Source of the DNA: Lachnospiraceae bacterium
Lineage (GTDB): Bacteria > Bacillota > Clostridia > Lachnospirales > Lachnospiraceae
Assembly: GCA_009779895.1 (NCBI GenBank)
Contig: WRBB01000001.1
Span: 124,001 to 188,000 of the forward strand
Direction of reading: 5' to 3'
DNA length: 64,000 bases
Shown here: one piece after another, positions 53,428-61,882 of the stretch
How the letters are laid out: each line of letters starts with the position of its first letter
How positions within the stretch are numbered: position 1 is the stretch's first letter
The notes under the pieces: generated by a model
Told to the model about the DNA's origin: nothing
The model's input: the letters and a program-made list of their open reading frames with translations, nothing else
Databases searched by the model: none
Translations under genes and position numbers: made by a program

Positions 53428-54744
53428 ATGAAAATTACATTTTTAGGAGCAGGCAGTACGGTATTTGCCCGCAACGTTTTAGGAGATGTGATGTGTACAC
53501 CGGCCTTACAGGCATGTGATATTGCACTCTATGATATTGACGCAGAGCGTTTGGAAGAATCAGAAATTATTTTAAAGGCAATCAATGCAAATGTAAATGA
53601 AAGCAGAGCAAGTATCACCTCTTATTTGGGTGTGGAAAACAGAAAAGCTGCTTTGAGAGATGCAAATTTTGTGATTAATGCGGTGCAAATCGGCGGTTAT
53701 GAGCCTTGTACAGTGATAGATTTTGAGATTCCTAAAAAATATGGTTTACGCCAAACCATTGGAGACACCACCGGCATCAGTGGTATTATGAGAGGTTTGC
53801 GAACCATTCCGGTGTTGCAAGCATTTGCGGATGATATGGAAGCAGTTTGTCCGGATACATTGTTTATGAATTATACAAACCCGATGTCCATTTTGACAGG
53901 TTATATGCAAAGATATACCAAGATTAAGACGATTGGCCTTTGTCATAGTGTTCAGATGTGTCCCAAAGAGCTTTTAGAGGCTGTAGGCATGGAAGATAAA
54001 GTGCAGGGTCATACGGCTTATATTGCCGGTATTAATCACATGGGCTGGTTACTGTCTTTGTGTGATCAGGATGGCAATGATATTTATGAGGAAGCAAAAT
54101 CAAAGGCAATTGCAAAAAATAATAGCGAAAAGCATAAAGATATGGTACGCTTTGAATATATTCGTCATTTTGGCCATTATTGCACGGAATCCAGTGAACA
54201 CAATGCGGAGTACAATAACTTTTTTATTAAGGAAAAGTATCCGGAGCTGATTGAACGTTATAACATCCCGTTGGATGAATATCCCCGTCGTTGTATTGCG
54301 CAAATTAAAAACTGGAAAGAAGAAAAAGAAAATATCCTAAAGGATGGAAAAATTACCCATGAGCGTTCGAAAGAATATGCTTCTTATATCATAGAAGCAG
54401 TGGTAACAAATACGCCATTTAACTTTGGTGGAAATGTAATAAATACAGGTTTGATTGACAATTTGCCTGCGGATGCTTGTGTGGAAGTGCCTTGTTACGC
54501 AGATGGCAATGGGATTAACCCCTCTCATGTAGGTAAGTTACCGGTGCAATTGGCGGCTATGAATATGACAAATATAAATGTTCATTTATTGGCCATTGCG
54601 GCAGCAAAAACAAAAGACCGCAATTATATTTATCAGGCAGCTATGTTAGATCCTCATACATCTTCAGAATTGTCGGTAGATGAGATTAAGGCGATGGTGG
54701 ATGAAATGATTGAAGCCCATGGCACATATATGGTAGGTTATTAG
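53428..54744 (+). CDS. GH4 family NAD-dependent glycosidase (MelA-like), first copy
   Basis: The 438-residue enzyme has an N-terminal NAD-binding motif KITFLGAGSTVFARNVL and the GH4 features GDTTGISGIMRGLRTIP, NYTNPMSI, the metal-site cysteine in GLCHSVQ, and GINHMGW with a metal-binding histidine. GH4 enzymes cleave by oxidation at C3 with NAD and Mn. The closest well-known type is alpha-galactosidase MelA. In this amino-sugar operon it may act on alpha-linked GalNAc or galactosides. ATG 53428 is chosen over TTG 53422 by the spacing of GGAGAGGA. A second, diverged GH4 lies at 56914. Confidence 0.88.
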   Translation: MKITFLGAGSTVFARNVLGDVMCTPALQACDIALYDIDAERLEESEIILKAINANVNESRASITSYLGVENRKAALRDANFVINAVQIGGYEPCTVIDFEIPKKYGLRQTIGDTTGISGIMRGLRTIPVLQAFADDMEAVCPDTLFMNYTNPMSILTGYMQRYTKIKTIGLCHSVQMCPKELLEAVGMEDKVQGHTAYIAGINHMGWLLSLCDQDGNDIYEEAKSKAIAKNNSEKHKDMVRFEYIRHFGHYCTESSEHNAEYNNFFIKEKYPELIERYNIPLDEYPRRCIAQIKNWKEEKENILKDGKITHERSKEYASYIIEAVVTNTPFNFGGNVINTGLIDNLPADACVEVPCYADGNGINPSHVGKLPVQLAAMNMTNINVHLLAIAAAKTKDRNYIYQAAMLDPHTSSELSVDEIKAMVDEMIEAHGTYMVGY

Positions 54745-54754
54745 AAAGGCAACG

Positions 54755-54782
54755 CATACACAGGGCTTATTTCCTGTGTATG
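54755..54782 (+). promoter_or_regulatory. Intra-operon hairpin after the first GH4 gene
   Basis: A 10-bp perfect stem, CATACACAGG (54755-54764) and CCTGTGTATG (54773-54782), with an 8-base loop, lies ten bases after the stop. Only a short T run follows, so it is more likely to adjust or stabilise the operon transcript than to end it. Confidence 0.5.
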
Positions 54783-54808
54783 TTTGGTCGTAAGAGGAGG
54801 AATGTGAG

Positions 54809-55711
54809 ATGTATTATCTGGGAATTGACGGAGGCGGCACAAAAACAGCCTTTGCTTTGATGAATGAAGAGAGAGAAATCATTGCGACTTATGAGACAAC
54901 AGGTTGTTATTATGCGACTCTAGGTAAGGAGGGTCTGTTTCAACATCTGGACAAAGGAATCAAAGCTTGTGTGGGTAGCATTGATTTTTCAGAAGTGGTG
55001 GCTTGTGCCGGTATTCCGATTTATGGGGAGTCAGAGAGTCTGATGGAAGCTTTAAAGGAAATAGGGCCGCGTTTGCCTGTTAAAATTATTTTTGTGAATG
55101 ACGTAGAAGTGGGTTATTATGGTGCATTGGGTTTTCAACCGGGGATTAATATTGTATCAGGTACAGGTTCGATTGCCATTGGTTTTGATGAGGCAGGCAA
55201 TGTAGCCAGAAGCGGTGGTTATGGTCCGGAATTAGAGGGGGATGAGGGCAGCGCACATTACATTGGACGAAAATTGATTTATCATTTTACCCGTCAGGTA
55301 GATTTAAGAGAAACCCGTACGCTTTTATATGATGCTGTGATGCAGCATTTTGATTTAAAAAAAGATATTTATATTATGGGTCATTTGCTGGAAGAGGATA
55401 GATTGCAACGAGATAAAATCGCCTCTTTGTCTAAACTTGTTACAGAGCTTGCAACAAAAGGGGATCCAACCTGTTTGCAAATCTTTGATCAGGCAGCAGC
55501 AGAGTTGGACTTGTTAGCGGTTGGCTTGATGCGACAATTGGCATTTCAAAACAAACCCATTCAAGTTTCTTACAGTGGTGGTGTGTTTCAATCAGGCGAT
55601 TTGATTTTAAAGCCTTTGATGAAACGATTGGAAACCCATGACATGGAATTGGTGGCACCGCTGCATATACCTGTTTATGGTGCCTGTTTAAAAGCAACAA
55701 CAATAAAATAA
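54809..55711 (+). CDS. BadF/BadG-type ATPase, N-acetylhexosamine kinase-like
   Basis: The 300-residue protein has the phosphate-binding loop YLGIDGGGTKTAFAL, FVNDVEVGYYGALG with a possible catalytic Asp, NIVSGTGSIAIG and GDEGSAHYIGRKL. This is the N-acetylglucosamine kinase-like branch of the ASKHA superfamily. Next to an AgaS-like isomerase it is best read as a GalNAc or galactosamine 6-kinase, supplying the phosphate that PTS systems give in other bacteria. AGAGGAGG precedes the ATG. GlcNAc is the alternative substrate. Confidence 0.85.
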   Translation: MYYLGIDGGGTKTAFALMNEEREIIATYETTGCYYATLGKEGLFQHLDKGIKACVGSIDFSEVVACAGIPIYGESESLMEALKEIGPRLPVKIIFVNDVEVGYYGALGFQPGINIVSGTGSIAIGFDEAGNVARSGGYGPELEGDEGSAHYIGRKLIYHFTRQVDLRETRTLLYDAVMQHFDLKKDIYIMGHLLEEDRLQRDKIASLSKLVTELATKGDPTCLQIFDQAAAELDLLAVGLMRQLAFQNKPIQVSYSGGVFQSGDLILKPLMKRLETHDMELVAPLHIPVYGACLKATTIK

Positions 55712-55740
55712 ACAACTTTAAAGTAGAAAGGGAAAAAACG

Positions 55741-56889
55741 ATGGATTTTACATTTGAACATTACGTTGCAACCAAAGGTGGTGTTACAGCAAGAGAGATT
55801 GCACAACAACCTGTGATGTGGCAAAAAACAGTAGAAATCTTGGAGGAGCGTTTATCGGAAATCACTTCTTTTATGGAACGTGCTTTGTCATTTGAAAAAT
55901 TAAATATTATTTTTACCGGTGCCGGCAGTAGTGCTTTTTGTGCAGAGATGGTTTTTCCGGGTGTAAATAAATATTTGGGTTATAATACAACGGCCATTCA
56001 TACAACAGATATTGTAGCTACGCCGGATAGTTATTTGAAAGCAGAAATTCCAACGATGTTGGTTTCCTTTGGGCGTTCGGGTAATAGCCCGGAAAGTGTG
56101 GCAGCTGTAGAATATGCCAGAAAACGAGTCAATGATTTATTTGAGGTCGCAATTACTTGTGCGGCGGAGGGAAAATTGGCTTTGATGACAGGGGAGTCGG
56201 ATTATCGTATGACAATCAATTTGCCGGAAGAAACTAACGATGCGGGTTTTGCGATGACTTCCAGTTTGACATCTATGGCGCTTGCGGCCTATGGTGTTTT
56301 GGCTTTTGGTCACTTTGCGCAGTTTAAAAAAGATGCACTTTTTTTAAGTGATGTGATAGGAGATAAATTGCAATATTTGGCTGATGAAGCAAAAGCAATT
56401 GCCAACGTATTTGATTTTGATAGGGCTGCTTTTTTGGGTTGCGGTACTTTGAAAGGTGCGGCGCATGAGGCGACTGTGAAAATGTGTGAATTGACAACGG
56501 GTGTAGTGAATGTGGTTCATGATACTTCCATGGGATTTAGACATGGGCCTAAGTTTATGGTAAAAGACAATACAATTACATTGCATATGATTTCGGATGA
56601 TGCGTTAACGCGCAAGTACGATCTGGATTTCTTAAAAGAGGTGATGGCGGAGAGAGGAAAAAATAAAGTATTGGTGGTATCCTCAAAACCGGTTGAAACC
56701 TTTGGTGCGGATTTTGCAGTAACCTTTGGTGTGGCTTTTGAAAATGATTTTTTCTTAGCTGTGGCGAATGTTGTGTTTGCGCAATTATTGGCGTTTTTTA
56801 CTTCACAAAAAATGGGCTTTCATACGGATAGTCCCAGTGTGGATAATCCTGTGGCAAACCGCGTTGTGCAAGGTGTAATTATTTATTAG
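55741..56889 (+). CDS. agaS: Double SIS-domain sugar isomerase, AgaS-like (galactosamine-6-phosphate deaminase/isomerase)
   Basis: The 382-residue protein has two SIS domains (about 45-200 and 220-375). The first has IFTGAGSSAFCAEM and SFGRSGNSPESVA; the second has FLGCGTLKGAAHEATVK and MGFRHGPKFMV. The RHGP motif and length fit AgaS, which turns galactosamine-6-phosphate to tagatose-6-phosphate with loss of ammonia. It links the kinase before it to the PfkB kinase and aldolase at 47262-49048. GlmS-like transferases are excluded as there is no glutaminase part. Confidence 0.88.
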   Translation: MDFTFEHYVATKGGVTAREIAQQPVMWQKTVEILEERLSEITSFMERALSFEKLNIIFTGAGSSAFCAEMVFPGVNKYLGYNTTAIHTTDIVATPDSYLKAEIPTMLVSFGRSGNSPESVAAVEYARKRVNDLFEVAITCAAEGKLALMTGESDYRMTINLPEETNDAGFAMTSSLTSMALAAYGVLAFGHFAQFKKDALFLSDVIGDKLQYLADEAKAIANVFDFDRAAFLGCGTLKGAAHEATVKMCELTTGVVNVVHDTSMGFRHGPKFMVKDNTITLHMISDDALTRKYDLDFLKEVMAERGKNKVLVVSSKPVETFGADFAVTFGVAFENDFFLAVANVVFAQLLAFFTSQKMGFHTDSPSVDNPVANRVVQGVIIY

Positions 56890-56913
56890 AATATGTAACT
56901 GTAAGGAGATGAA

Positions 56914-58233
56914 ATGAAAAAAATTGCTTTTATCGGGGCGGGAAGTTTTGATTTTACAAGTGCTGTTGTGAAAGATATCTTATCCTACCCTGCATTTGAT
57001 GATGTAGAAATTGCTTTGATGGATATTTCTTCTGACCGTTTGGCAGCGATTACAAAGGTTTGTGAAAAGATTGTAAATAAACGTGGTAGTGCGGCGACAA
57101 TCACGGCAACGACCAATCGAATAGAAGCTTTAACAGGAGCGGATGGGGTTATAATTACTATTTTAGCAGGTGGTGTTCAAATCTGGCGTCATGATATTGA
57201 AATTCCTAAGAAATACGGTGTGGATATCTGTGTGGGTGATACCCGTGGGCCGTCCGGCATTTTCCGTGCGGCTCGGACGATACCGGTTTTGCTGGAAATA
57301 TGTCGTGATATTGAACGGGTTGCACCGGAAGCGGTGGTGTTGAATTATACCAATCCCATGGCGATGCTTTGTCGTGCCATGCAAAGTGAAACCAAGTTAA
57401 ATATTACAGGATTGTGCCATAGTGTGCAAGGAACCGCTCATATGTTGGCGGATTGGATTGGTGCTAAATACGATGAAATCACCTATACTTGTGCCGGCGT
57501 GAATCATCAAGCGCATTATTTAGATTTTAAATGGAATGGCAAAGATGCATATCCATTGATTCACAAGGCGATTACGGAGAGAAAAGAAGTGTATCATGAG
57601 GAAATCGTCCGAAATGAGTTATATTTGAATTTTGGCTATTATCCCACGGAATCAAGCGGTCATGTATCGGAATACAATCCTTGGTTTCGGAAACGTCAGG
57701 ATTTGATTGAAAAATATTGTTTGCCGGGTACGGGTTGGAATCCGGGTGCTTATGGTTATATTTTAGATGAATATTTGGAAAAAGAGAATTCTTGGAAAAA
57801 GGAGATGGATGATTACGTTGCCAAAGAAGATATTGATATTTCTCGTGGTGATGAATATGCTGCTTATATTTTTAATGCGGTATTTGGGGATAATGAAGTC
57901 TTTGAGTTTAATGGTAACATACGCAATTGGGGCATCATTGATAATCTGCCGGAAGGATGTTGTGTTGAAGTGCCGGTGATTGCTTCTAAGGCTGGGCTTC
58001 GCCCTTTAAAAGTAGGTAAATTGCCTGCGGTTCTCGCCATTATGAATCATAGCACAGCTTGTTGTGAAGAATTGGCTGTAGCAGGTATTTTGGAGGGGGA
58101 CAAGCAAAAGATATTTGAAGCTATTGCTTTTGATCCTTTAACCGCTTCTGTATTGAGTTTGGAAGAAATTAAAAATATGGTAAATGAAATGTTTGAAAAA
58201 AATAAGGAGTATTTGCCGCATTTTAACAAATAG
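56914..58233 (+). CDS. GH4 family NAD-dependent glycosidase, second copy
   Basis: The 439-residue enzyme shares the GH4 plan with the gene at 53428 but is clearly diverged: KIAFIGAGSFDFTSAVVKD, GDTRGPSGIFRAARTIP, NYTNPMAMLC, the metal-site GLCHSVQG and GVNHQAHYL. The product probably hydrolyses an alpha-galacto-type glycoside after import. Two GH4 paralogues in one amino-sugar operon suggest different linkages or aglycones. Whether it takes galactose or GalNAc cannot be read from motifs. It is the last gene before a strong terminator. Its SD is AAGGAGA. Confidence 0.88.
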   Translation: MKKIAFIGAGSFDFTSAVVKDILSYPAFDDVEIALMDISSDRLAAITKVCEKIVNKRGSAATITATTNRIEALTGADGVIITILAGGVQIWRHDIEIPKKYGVDICVGDTRGPSGIFRAARTIPVLLEICRDIERVAPEAVVLNYTNPMAMLCRAMQSETKLNITGLCHSVQGTAHMLADWIGAKYDEITYTCAGVNHQAHYLDFKWNGKDAYPLIHKAITERKEVYHEEIVRNELYLNFGYYPTESSGHVSEYNPWFRKRQDLIEKYCLPGTGWNPGAYGYILDEYLEKENSWKKEMDDYVAKEDIDISRGDEYAAYIFNAVFGDNEVFEFNGNIRNWGIIDNLPEGCCVEVPVIASKAGLRPLKVGKLPAVLAIMNHSTACCEELAVAGILEGDKQKIFEAIAFDPLTASVLSLEEIKNMVNEMFEKNKEYLPHFNK

Positions 58234-58566
58234 TTAGGCAAGTGATGAGTAGTCATTTTTGTAAACGATTAAAGTTTATGAAAGTGGCTATTTTTTATTA
58301 TAATTAATGAAAAAGGAATATATGTATTAGAAAATAAAATGAAAAGAATATAAAATTTGTAGCGTAGGGTGATATTGTGATTTCGATTTTGCAAGGAATA
58401 TGGGGGCTGTGCTGTATTTATAATTGGATTTTCCTCCAATAAGTTATGAATTGTTGAATACTTTGATGGGGATATTCTCCCCTTTATTATGATGAAAGAG
58501 AGAGGTATAATCAGGTAATCAGTTTAGCAAGAAATGTCATAGCTACGAAATATTAGGAGGTATATT
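58234..58566 (+). other. Intergenic region of 333 bases between GH4 operon and peptide-transporter operon
   Basis: The first 60 bases hold the GH4 operon terminator. A small hairpin with arms GGGGA (58468-58472) and TCCCC (58478-58482) follows. A -10-like TATAAT lies at 58506-58511 with no clear -35. The strong ribosome site AGGAGGT at 58554-58560 serves the 21-codon ORF. A 21-codon GTG frame at 58377-58442 has only a poor ribosome site and is not called. Confidence 0.6.
58250..58296 (+). terminator. Rho-independent terminator after the GH4 operon
   Basis: Left arm 58250-58266 and right arm 58274-58290 pair along 17 positions in RNA, five of them G-U, with a 7-base loop and a run of six T directly after. 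It ends the amino-sugar operon. Confidence 0.85.
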
Positions 58567-58632
58567 ATGCAATTTATGGGTTTTAGAAATTTAAGTAATG
58601 AGGAAAAGGTAAATATTAAAGGAGGTTGGTAA
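58567..58632 (+). CDS. 21-residue double-glycine-leader-like peptide ahead of an ABC transporter
   Basis: The ORF reads MQFMGFRNLSNEEKVNIKGG followed by W and a stop. The NLSNEEKVNIKGG part matches the leader pattern of double-glycine bacteriocins and peptide pheromones (LSxEExxxIxGG), yet almost nothing follows the GG. A strong AGGAGGT lies seven bases before the ATG. The stop lies 11 bases before the GTG of the transporter ATPase, and no terminator intervenes, so they are probably co-transcribed. It could be a precursor exported or sensed by the transporter, or a regulatory leader peptide. The KGG codons also spell AAAGGAGGT, so the GG match might be a by-product of a ribosome site. It was too short for routine gene calling. 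Confidence 0.55.
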   Translation: MQFMGFRNLSNEEKVNIKGGW

Positions 58633-58643
58633 GGGAGAAAAAA

Positions 58644-59321
58644 GTGGAAATTTTAAAAACAATTAATTTAAAGAAAATATATAAAGATGGCGATTTGGAA
58701 GTGCGCGCCTTAGATAAAATTAATATAAGTATACCAAAAGGAGAATTTATTTCTATTGTGGGTACGTCGGGGAGTGGAAAAAGTACACTATTAAAAATGT
58801 TGGGTGGATTAGAAACTCCAACATCCGGAGAGGTTTTGGTTCAGAATCATTTGTTGAGTCAGATGACGGAAGATGAACGTAGTAGGTTTCGGCGAAGAAA
58901 TGTTGGTTTTGTATTTCAGCATTTTAATTTATTGGATACTTTAAATATATATGAAAATATTATGTTTCCGCTTCGTTTGGATGGAGAAAATGTTGAACAA
59001 GGATTTGTTGGTAAGATAGTGGTATCATTAGGACTTGCAGATAAATTAATGCAAATGCCTGACCAGCTTTCAGGCGGTCAACAACAAAGGGTAGCAATTG
59101 CGCGAGCGTTGGTTGCAAAACCGGCTATTATTTTAGCAGATGAGCCAACTGGAAATTTGGATTCGCAGACAACAGTGGAAGTGATGGTATTATTCCGGGA
59201 AATGGCAAAAGAATTTAACCAGACTATGATTATTGTCACGCATGATTTGCGCGTGGCGGAAATGGCGAGTCGAATGATTCAAATTAAAGATGGAAAGATT
59301 TATAGTGAAAGGTATTTATGA
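58644..59321 (+). CDS. ABC transporter ATPase, MacB/LolD/FtsE type
   Basis: The 225-residue ATPase has Walker A IVGTSGSGKSTLLKML, the Q-loop FVFQHFNLLDTL, signature QLSGGQQQRVAIARAL, Walker B AIILADEPTGNLDS and the switch histidine in VTHDLRV. This group powers MacB/FtsX-type mechanotransmission systems, such as those exporting or sensing peptides. GTG at 58644 is chosen because AAGGGAG lies six bases before it; TTG 58626 would overlap the peptide ORF. Its stop overlaps the permease start (ATGA). Confidence 0.9.
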   Translation: MEILKTINLKKIYKDGDLEVRALDKINISIPKGEFISIVGTSGSGKSTLLKMLGGLETPTSGEVLVQNHLLSQMTEDERSRFRRRNVGFVFQHFNLLDTLNIYENIMFPLRLDGENVEQGFVGKIVVSLGLADKLMQMPDQLSGGQQQRVAIARALVAKPAIILADEPTGNLDSQTTVEVMVLFREMAKEFNQTMIIVTHDLRVAEMASRMIQIKDGKIYSERYL

Positions 59322-61777
59322 GCGGAAAGGATAAGGTTCTATTTGAGCTTGCAAAAGCCAATAATAGAAAAAATAAGAAAAGTTCAACGATTGTAATAGT
59401 GACAATTGCGTTTGCTATTTTAGGAATATCCGGTATTTTCTCTTTGACTGTGGGAAAAATTACAATGGATCGTCTTGAAATAGTGCGAGAGAATGGCACG
59501 TTGGCATCAGGGGTGCTGATGAATGGAACAGAAGAACAGGTTTTAAAATTACAAGAATTAAGTTATATAAATCAAGTTGGTGTTGTAAAGGAAATTGGAA
59601 TTTGGCAGGAAGAGAATTTGCAAATTGCGCAAATAGTAGTGAGTGATAAGATTACCTTTCAAAATTTTTTTGAACCAACATATATTGATATTATAGGAAA
59701 ATATCCGGAACAAGCCGATGAGATTATGATATCACAGACAACATTAGAAAAAATTGGAATTGATAATCCGCAAATTGGCATGAAAATTCCTTTTTTTCTT
59801 TTATGGAATGACTGGGCATTGAATCAAAAAGGGGCAAGCTTATATAGTGTACGATTGTCAGGTGTTTTCGTTGCGCATACAAATATGGTTGATGAAGAGC
59901 TGCCGGTATACTTATCAAATGCATTTTTAGACAAAGGAAAAAAATTGAAACACCCTGTAAATATACAGTTTACGACAGTATCTTCTATGTATGACAGAAA
60001 TGATATTGAAGCAAGGATATATCATGATATTGAGATAAAAGAAGGACAAAAAATTATTGGAATAAATTCACCAACCTACGAATCTTGGGAAAGGATGATT
60101 GGTGGATATAGTGTTGCCATTGTAAGTGTTTTTGTTTTTCTTGTGAGTATTTTTTTGTTGGTTTACAATATAATGACAATTTCCATGTCAAGTCATATGT
60201 TTAGAATCGGGATTATGAGAACATTGGGTATGACGAGGGCGCAGTTGACTAGGATGCTGTGGGTTCAAAACATAGAAATTATTGGTGTGGGCTGTGTTAT
60301 AGGAATGTTGATATCATTGCCTTTCGTATATATGGCAGCTTTTTCATGGCACATTTATATTGGTGTTGGTATTTTTGTGTTTATAGTATCAGTTTTTGTG
60401 GTATATCGAACGAACAAAAGCTTAAGTGCGCAAAAGCGATTAAAGAAAAAAACAACAAGAAGAAAAGAATTAAAAATAAAGGGCAAGGAAAGGTTTTATT
60501 TATTTCACTTAGCCTGGCATAATGTAATTAGAATTAAAAAACGATTTTTTTTGGTAATTATTTCAATTACATTAGGATGTATCATGGTATTATGTTCAGT
60601 TGTTATTTCAAGAGGTGTTGACATACAAAATCAATTAGGGCAAAATCCGGACTTTTCGGTTGGGGTGTCTGCTTTGGGTATGCGTGAATATTCGTGGGGT
60701 GAGCCAAATATGAACGCATTTTATCTGATTAAGAACCAAATGATAAAAGATATAGAGAAGATTACAAAAAATAGTAAAGATAGCATAAGATGTGTAAAAG
60801 GGGGATTAGGATATTTTATGGAACCTTATGGTGCTCTTCAATTACTTATAAATACAAGTAATAAAAATCTTAAAACAAACACAGCTGCTGTTATTCAAGG
60901 TGTGGATGATGAGACATTGAAGGTTTTGGAAGAATATGCAAGGAATTATGATAAGAAAATAGATTGTCAATCGTTAATATCGGGTGATGGTATATTGGTA
61001 TTGCATAACCATATGCTTTCGCTGCGAGAAGAGATGGATGCAATAGAGCAAATTGGAAAAAATGTATATATGTTTGATGCCATGAGTGAGCAAGAATATG
61101 GGCTTGTTTGTAGTGGTTATTTAGATGTCACGGATAAGCATTTTCCTCAGATTGATATGGCCTGGAATGAAGAATATATTAATTATTTTATGGTTAGTGA
61201 AGAGACCTTTCGGAGAATGGGATTTGAGGAGGTGGCTTTTAAAATATCATTTGATGTAGAAAAAGGATTAGAAATAAAAGAGGAATTGTTGAAATACGTT
61301 CAGGAAAAAAATAATGATTTATCGCAAGCGTTTATTGAGCTAGTTGCAAATTCAGATGTGATAGAGGAATATGTTGGGTATTTGACGATAAGTCGTGTTA
61401 TTATGGCGTTGATTAGTATAACGTTATTATTGATTGCGTTTGTAAATTATATAAATACGTTAGTTTCCGGAATGTTAGCAAGGGAAAGAGAATTTTTATT
61501 AATGAGAGATATAGGAATGGAGCGAAAGCAAATATGGAAGGTATTGAGTTATGAAGGATTATGCTATAGCTTTATCAGTATAATAGGAATATTGATAGGT
61601 GGAAATATTATTATGCTGTTGTTGTCAAATGCAATTTCTTGGCACGTATCATATTTTACTTTTTATTATCCGTTGAAAGAGCTAGGCGGTATAATTGTGA
61701 TTTTGATTGTTTTATGTGTTTTATTTCCAATTGGTATGTTTATAAAACGAGATAAGAAAAGATCAAAATTAAGTTGA
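59318..61777 (+). CDS. ABC transporter permease with two FtsX-type domains
   Basis: The 819-residue protein has one N-terminal helix and a large external region (about 55-265), then three helices that form the first FtsX domain (about 268-385). A basic linker with KKKTTRRKE, a helix near 415, a second external region (about 440-690) and three final helices follow. It resembles bacteriocin- and antimicrobial-peptide-associated FtsX permeases. It overlaps its ATPase by four bases. No C39 peptidase is fused, so peptide cleavage at GG would need another protein. The Lys/Arg-rich, A+T-rich sequence looks unlike the sugar genes before it. Confidence 0.85.
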   Translation: MSGKDKVLFELAKANNRKNKKSSTIVIVTIAFAILGISGIFSLTVGKITMDRLEIVRENGTLASGVLMNGTEEQVLKLQELSYINQVGVVKEIGIWQEENLQIAQIVVSDKITFQNFFEPTYIDIIGKYPEQADEIMISQTTLEKIGIDNPQIGMKIPFFLLWNDWALNQKGASLYSVRLSGVFVAHTNMVDEELPVYLSNAFLDKGKKLKHPVNIQFTTVSSMYDRNDIEARIYHDIEIKEGQKIIGINSPTYESWERMIGGYSVAIVSVFVFLVSIFLLVYNIMTISMSSHMFRIGIMRTLGMTRAQLTRMLWVQNIEIIGVGCVIGMLISLPFVYMAAFSWHIYIGVGIFVFIVSVFVVYRTNKSLSAQKRLKKKTTRRKELKIKGKERFYLFHLAWHNVIRIKKRFFLVIISITLGCIMVLCSVVISRGVDIQNQLGQNPDFSVGVSALGMREYSWGEPNMNAFYLIKNQMIKDIEKITKNSKDSIRCVKGGLGYFMEPYGALQLLINTSNKNLKTNTAAVIQGVDDETLKVLEEYARNYDKKIDCQSLISGDGILVLHNHMLSLREEMDAIEQIGKNVYMFDAMSEQEYGLVCSGYLDVTDKHFPQIDMAWNEEYINYFMVSEETFRRMGFEEVAFKISFDVEKGLEIKEELLKYVQEKNNDLSQAFIELVANSDVIEEYVGYLTISRVIMALISITLLLIAFVNYINTLVSGMLAREREFLLMRDIGMERKQIWKVLSYEGLCYSFISIIGILIGGNIIMLLLSNAISWHVSYFTFYYPLKELGGIIVILIVLCVLFPIGMFIKRDKKRSKLS

Positions 61778-61809
61778 TAGAGATAGATTTGATAAAATAT
61801 AGATGCAGA

Positions 61810-61838
61810 TTACATAATTGTTTGTAATGTGATAGAAT
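61810..61838 (+). promoter_or_regulatory. Promoter with inverted repeat before the LacI-type regulator
   Basis: TTACAT (61810-61815), 17-base spacer and TAGAAT (61833-61838). The inverted repeat ATTACA (61809-61814) and TGTAAT (61823-61828) overlaps the -35 and spacer, a plausible autoregulatory operator. Confidence 0.45.
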
Positions 61839-61882
61839 TAGGTATCATATCTTTAAGATGGGTGAAGAAAAGGAGCTTAAAA

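Noticed and set aside
58377..58442. 21-codon GTG frame with a hydrophobic, Trp- and Cys-containing peptide before the GG peptide
   Set aside because: Poor ribosome site, no leader pattern and no coupling to a downstream gene; most likely chance in A+T-rich intergenic DNA.
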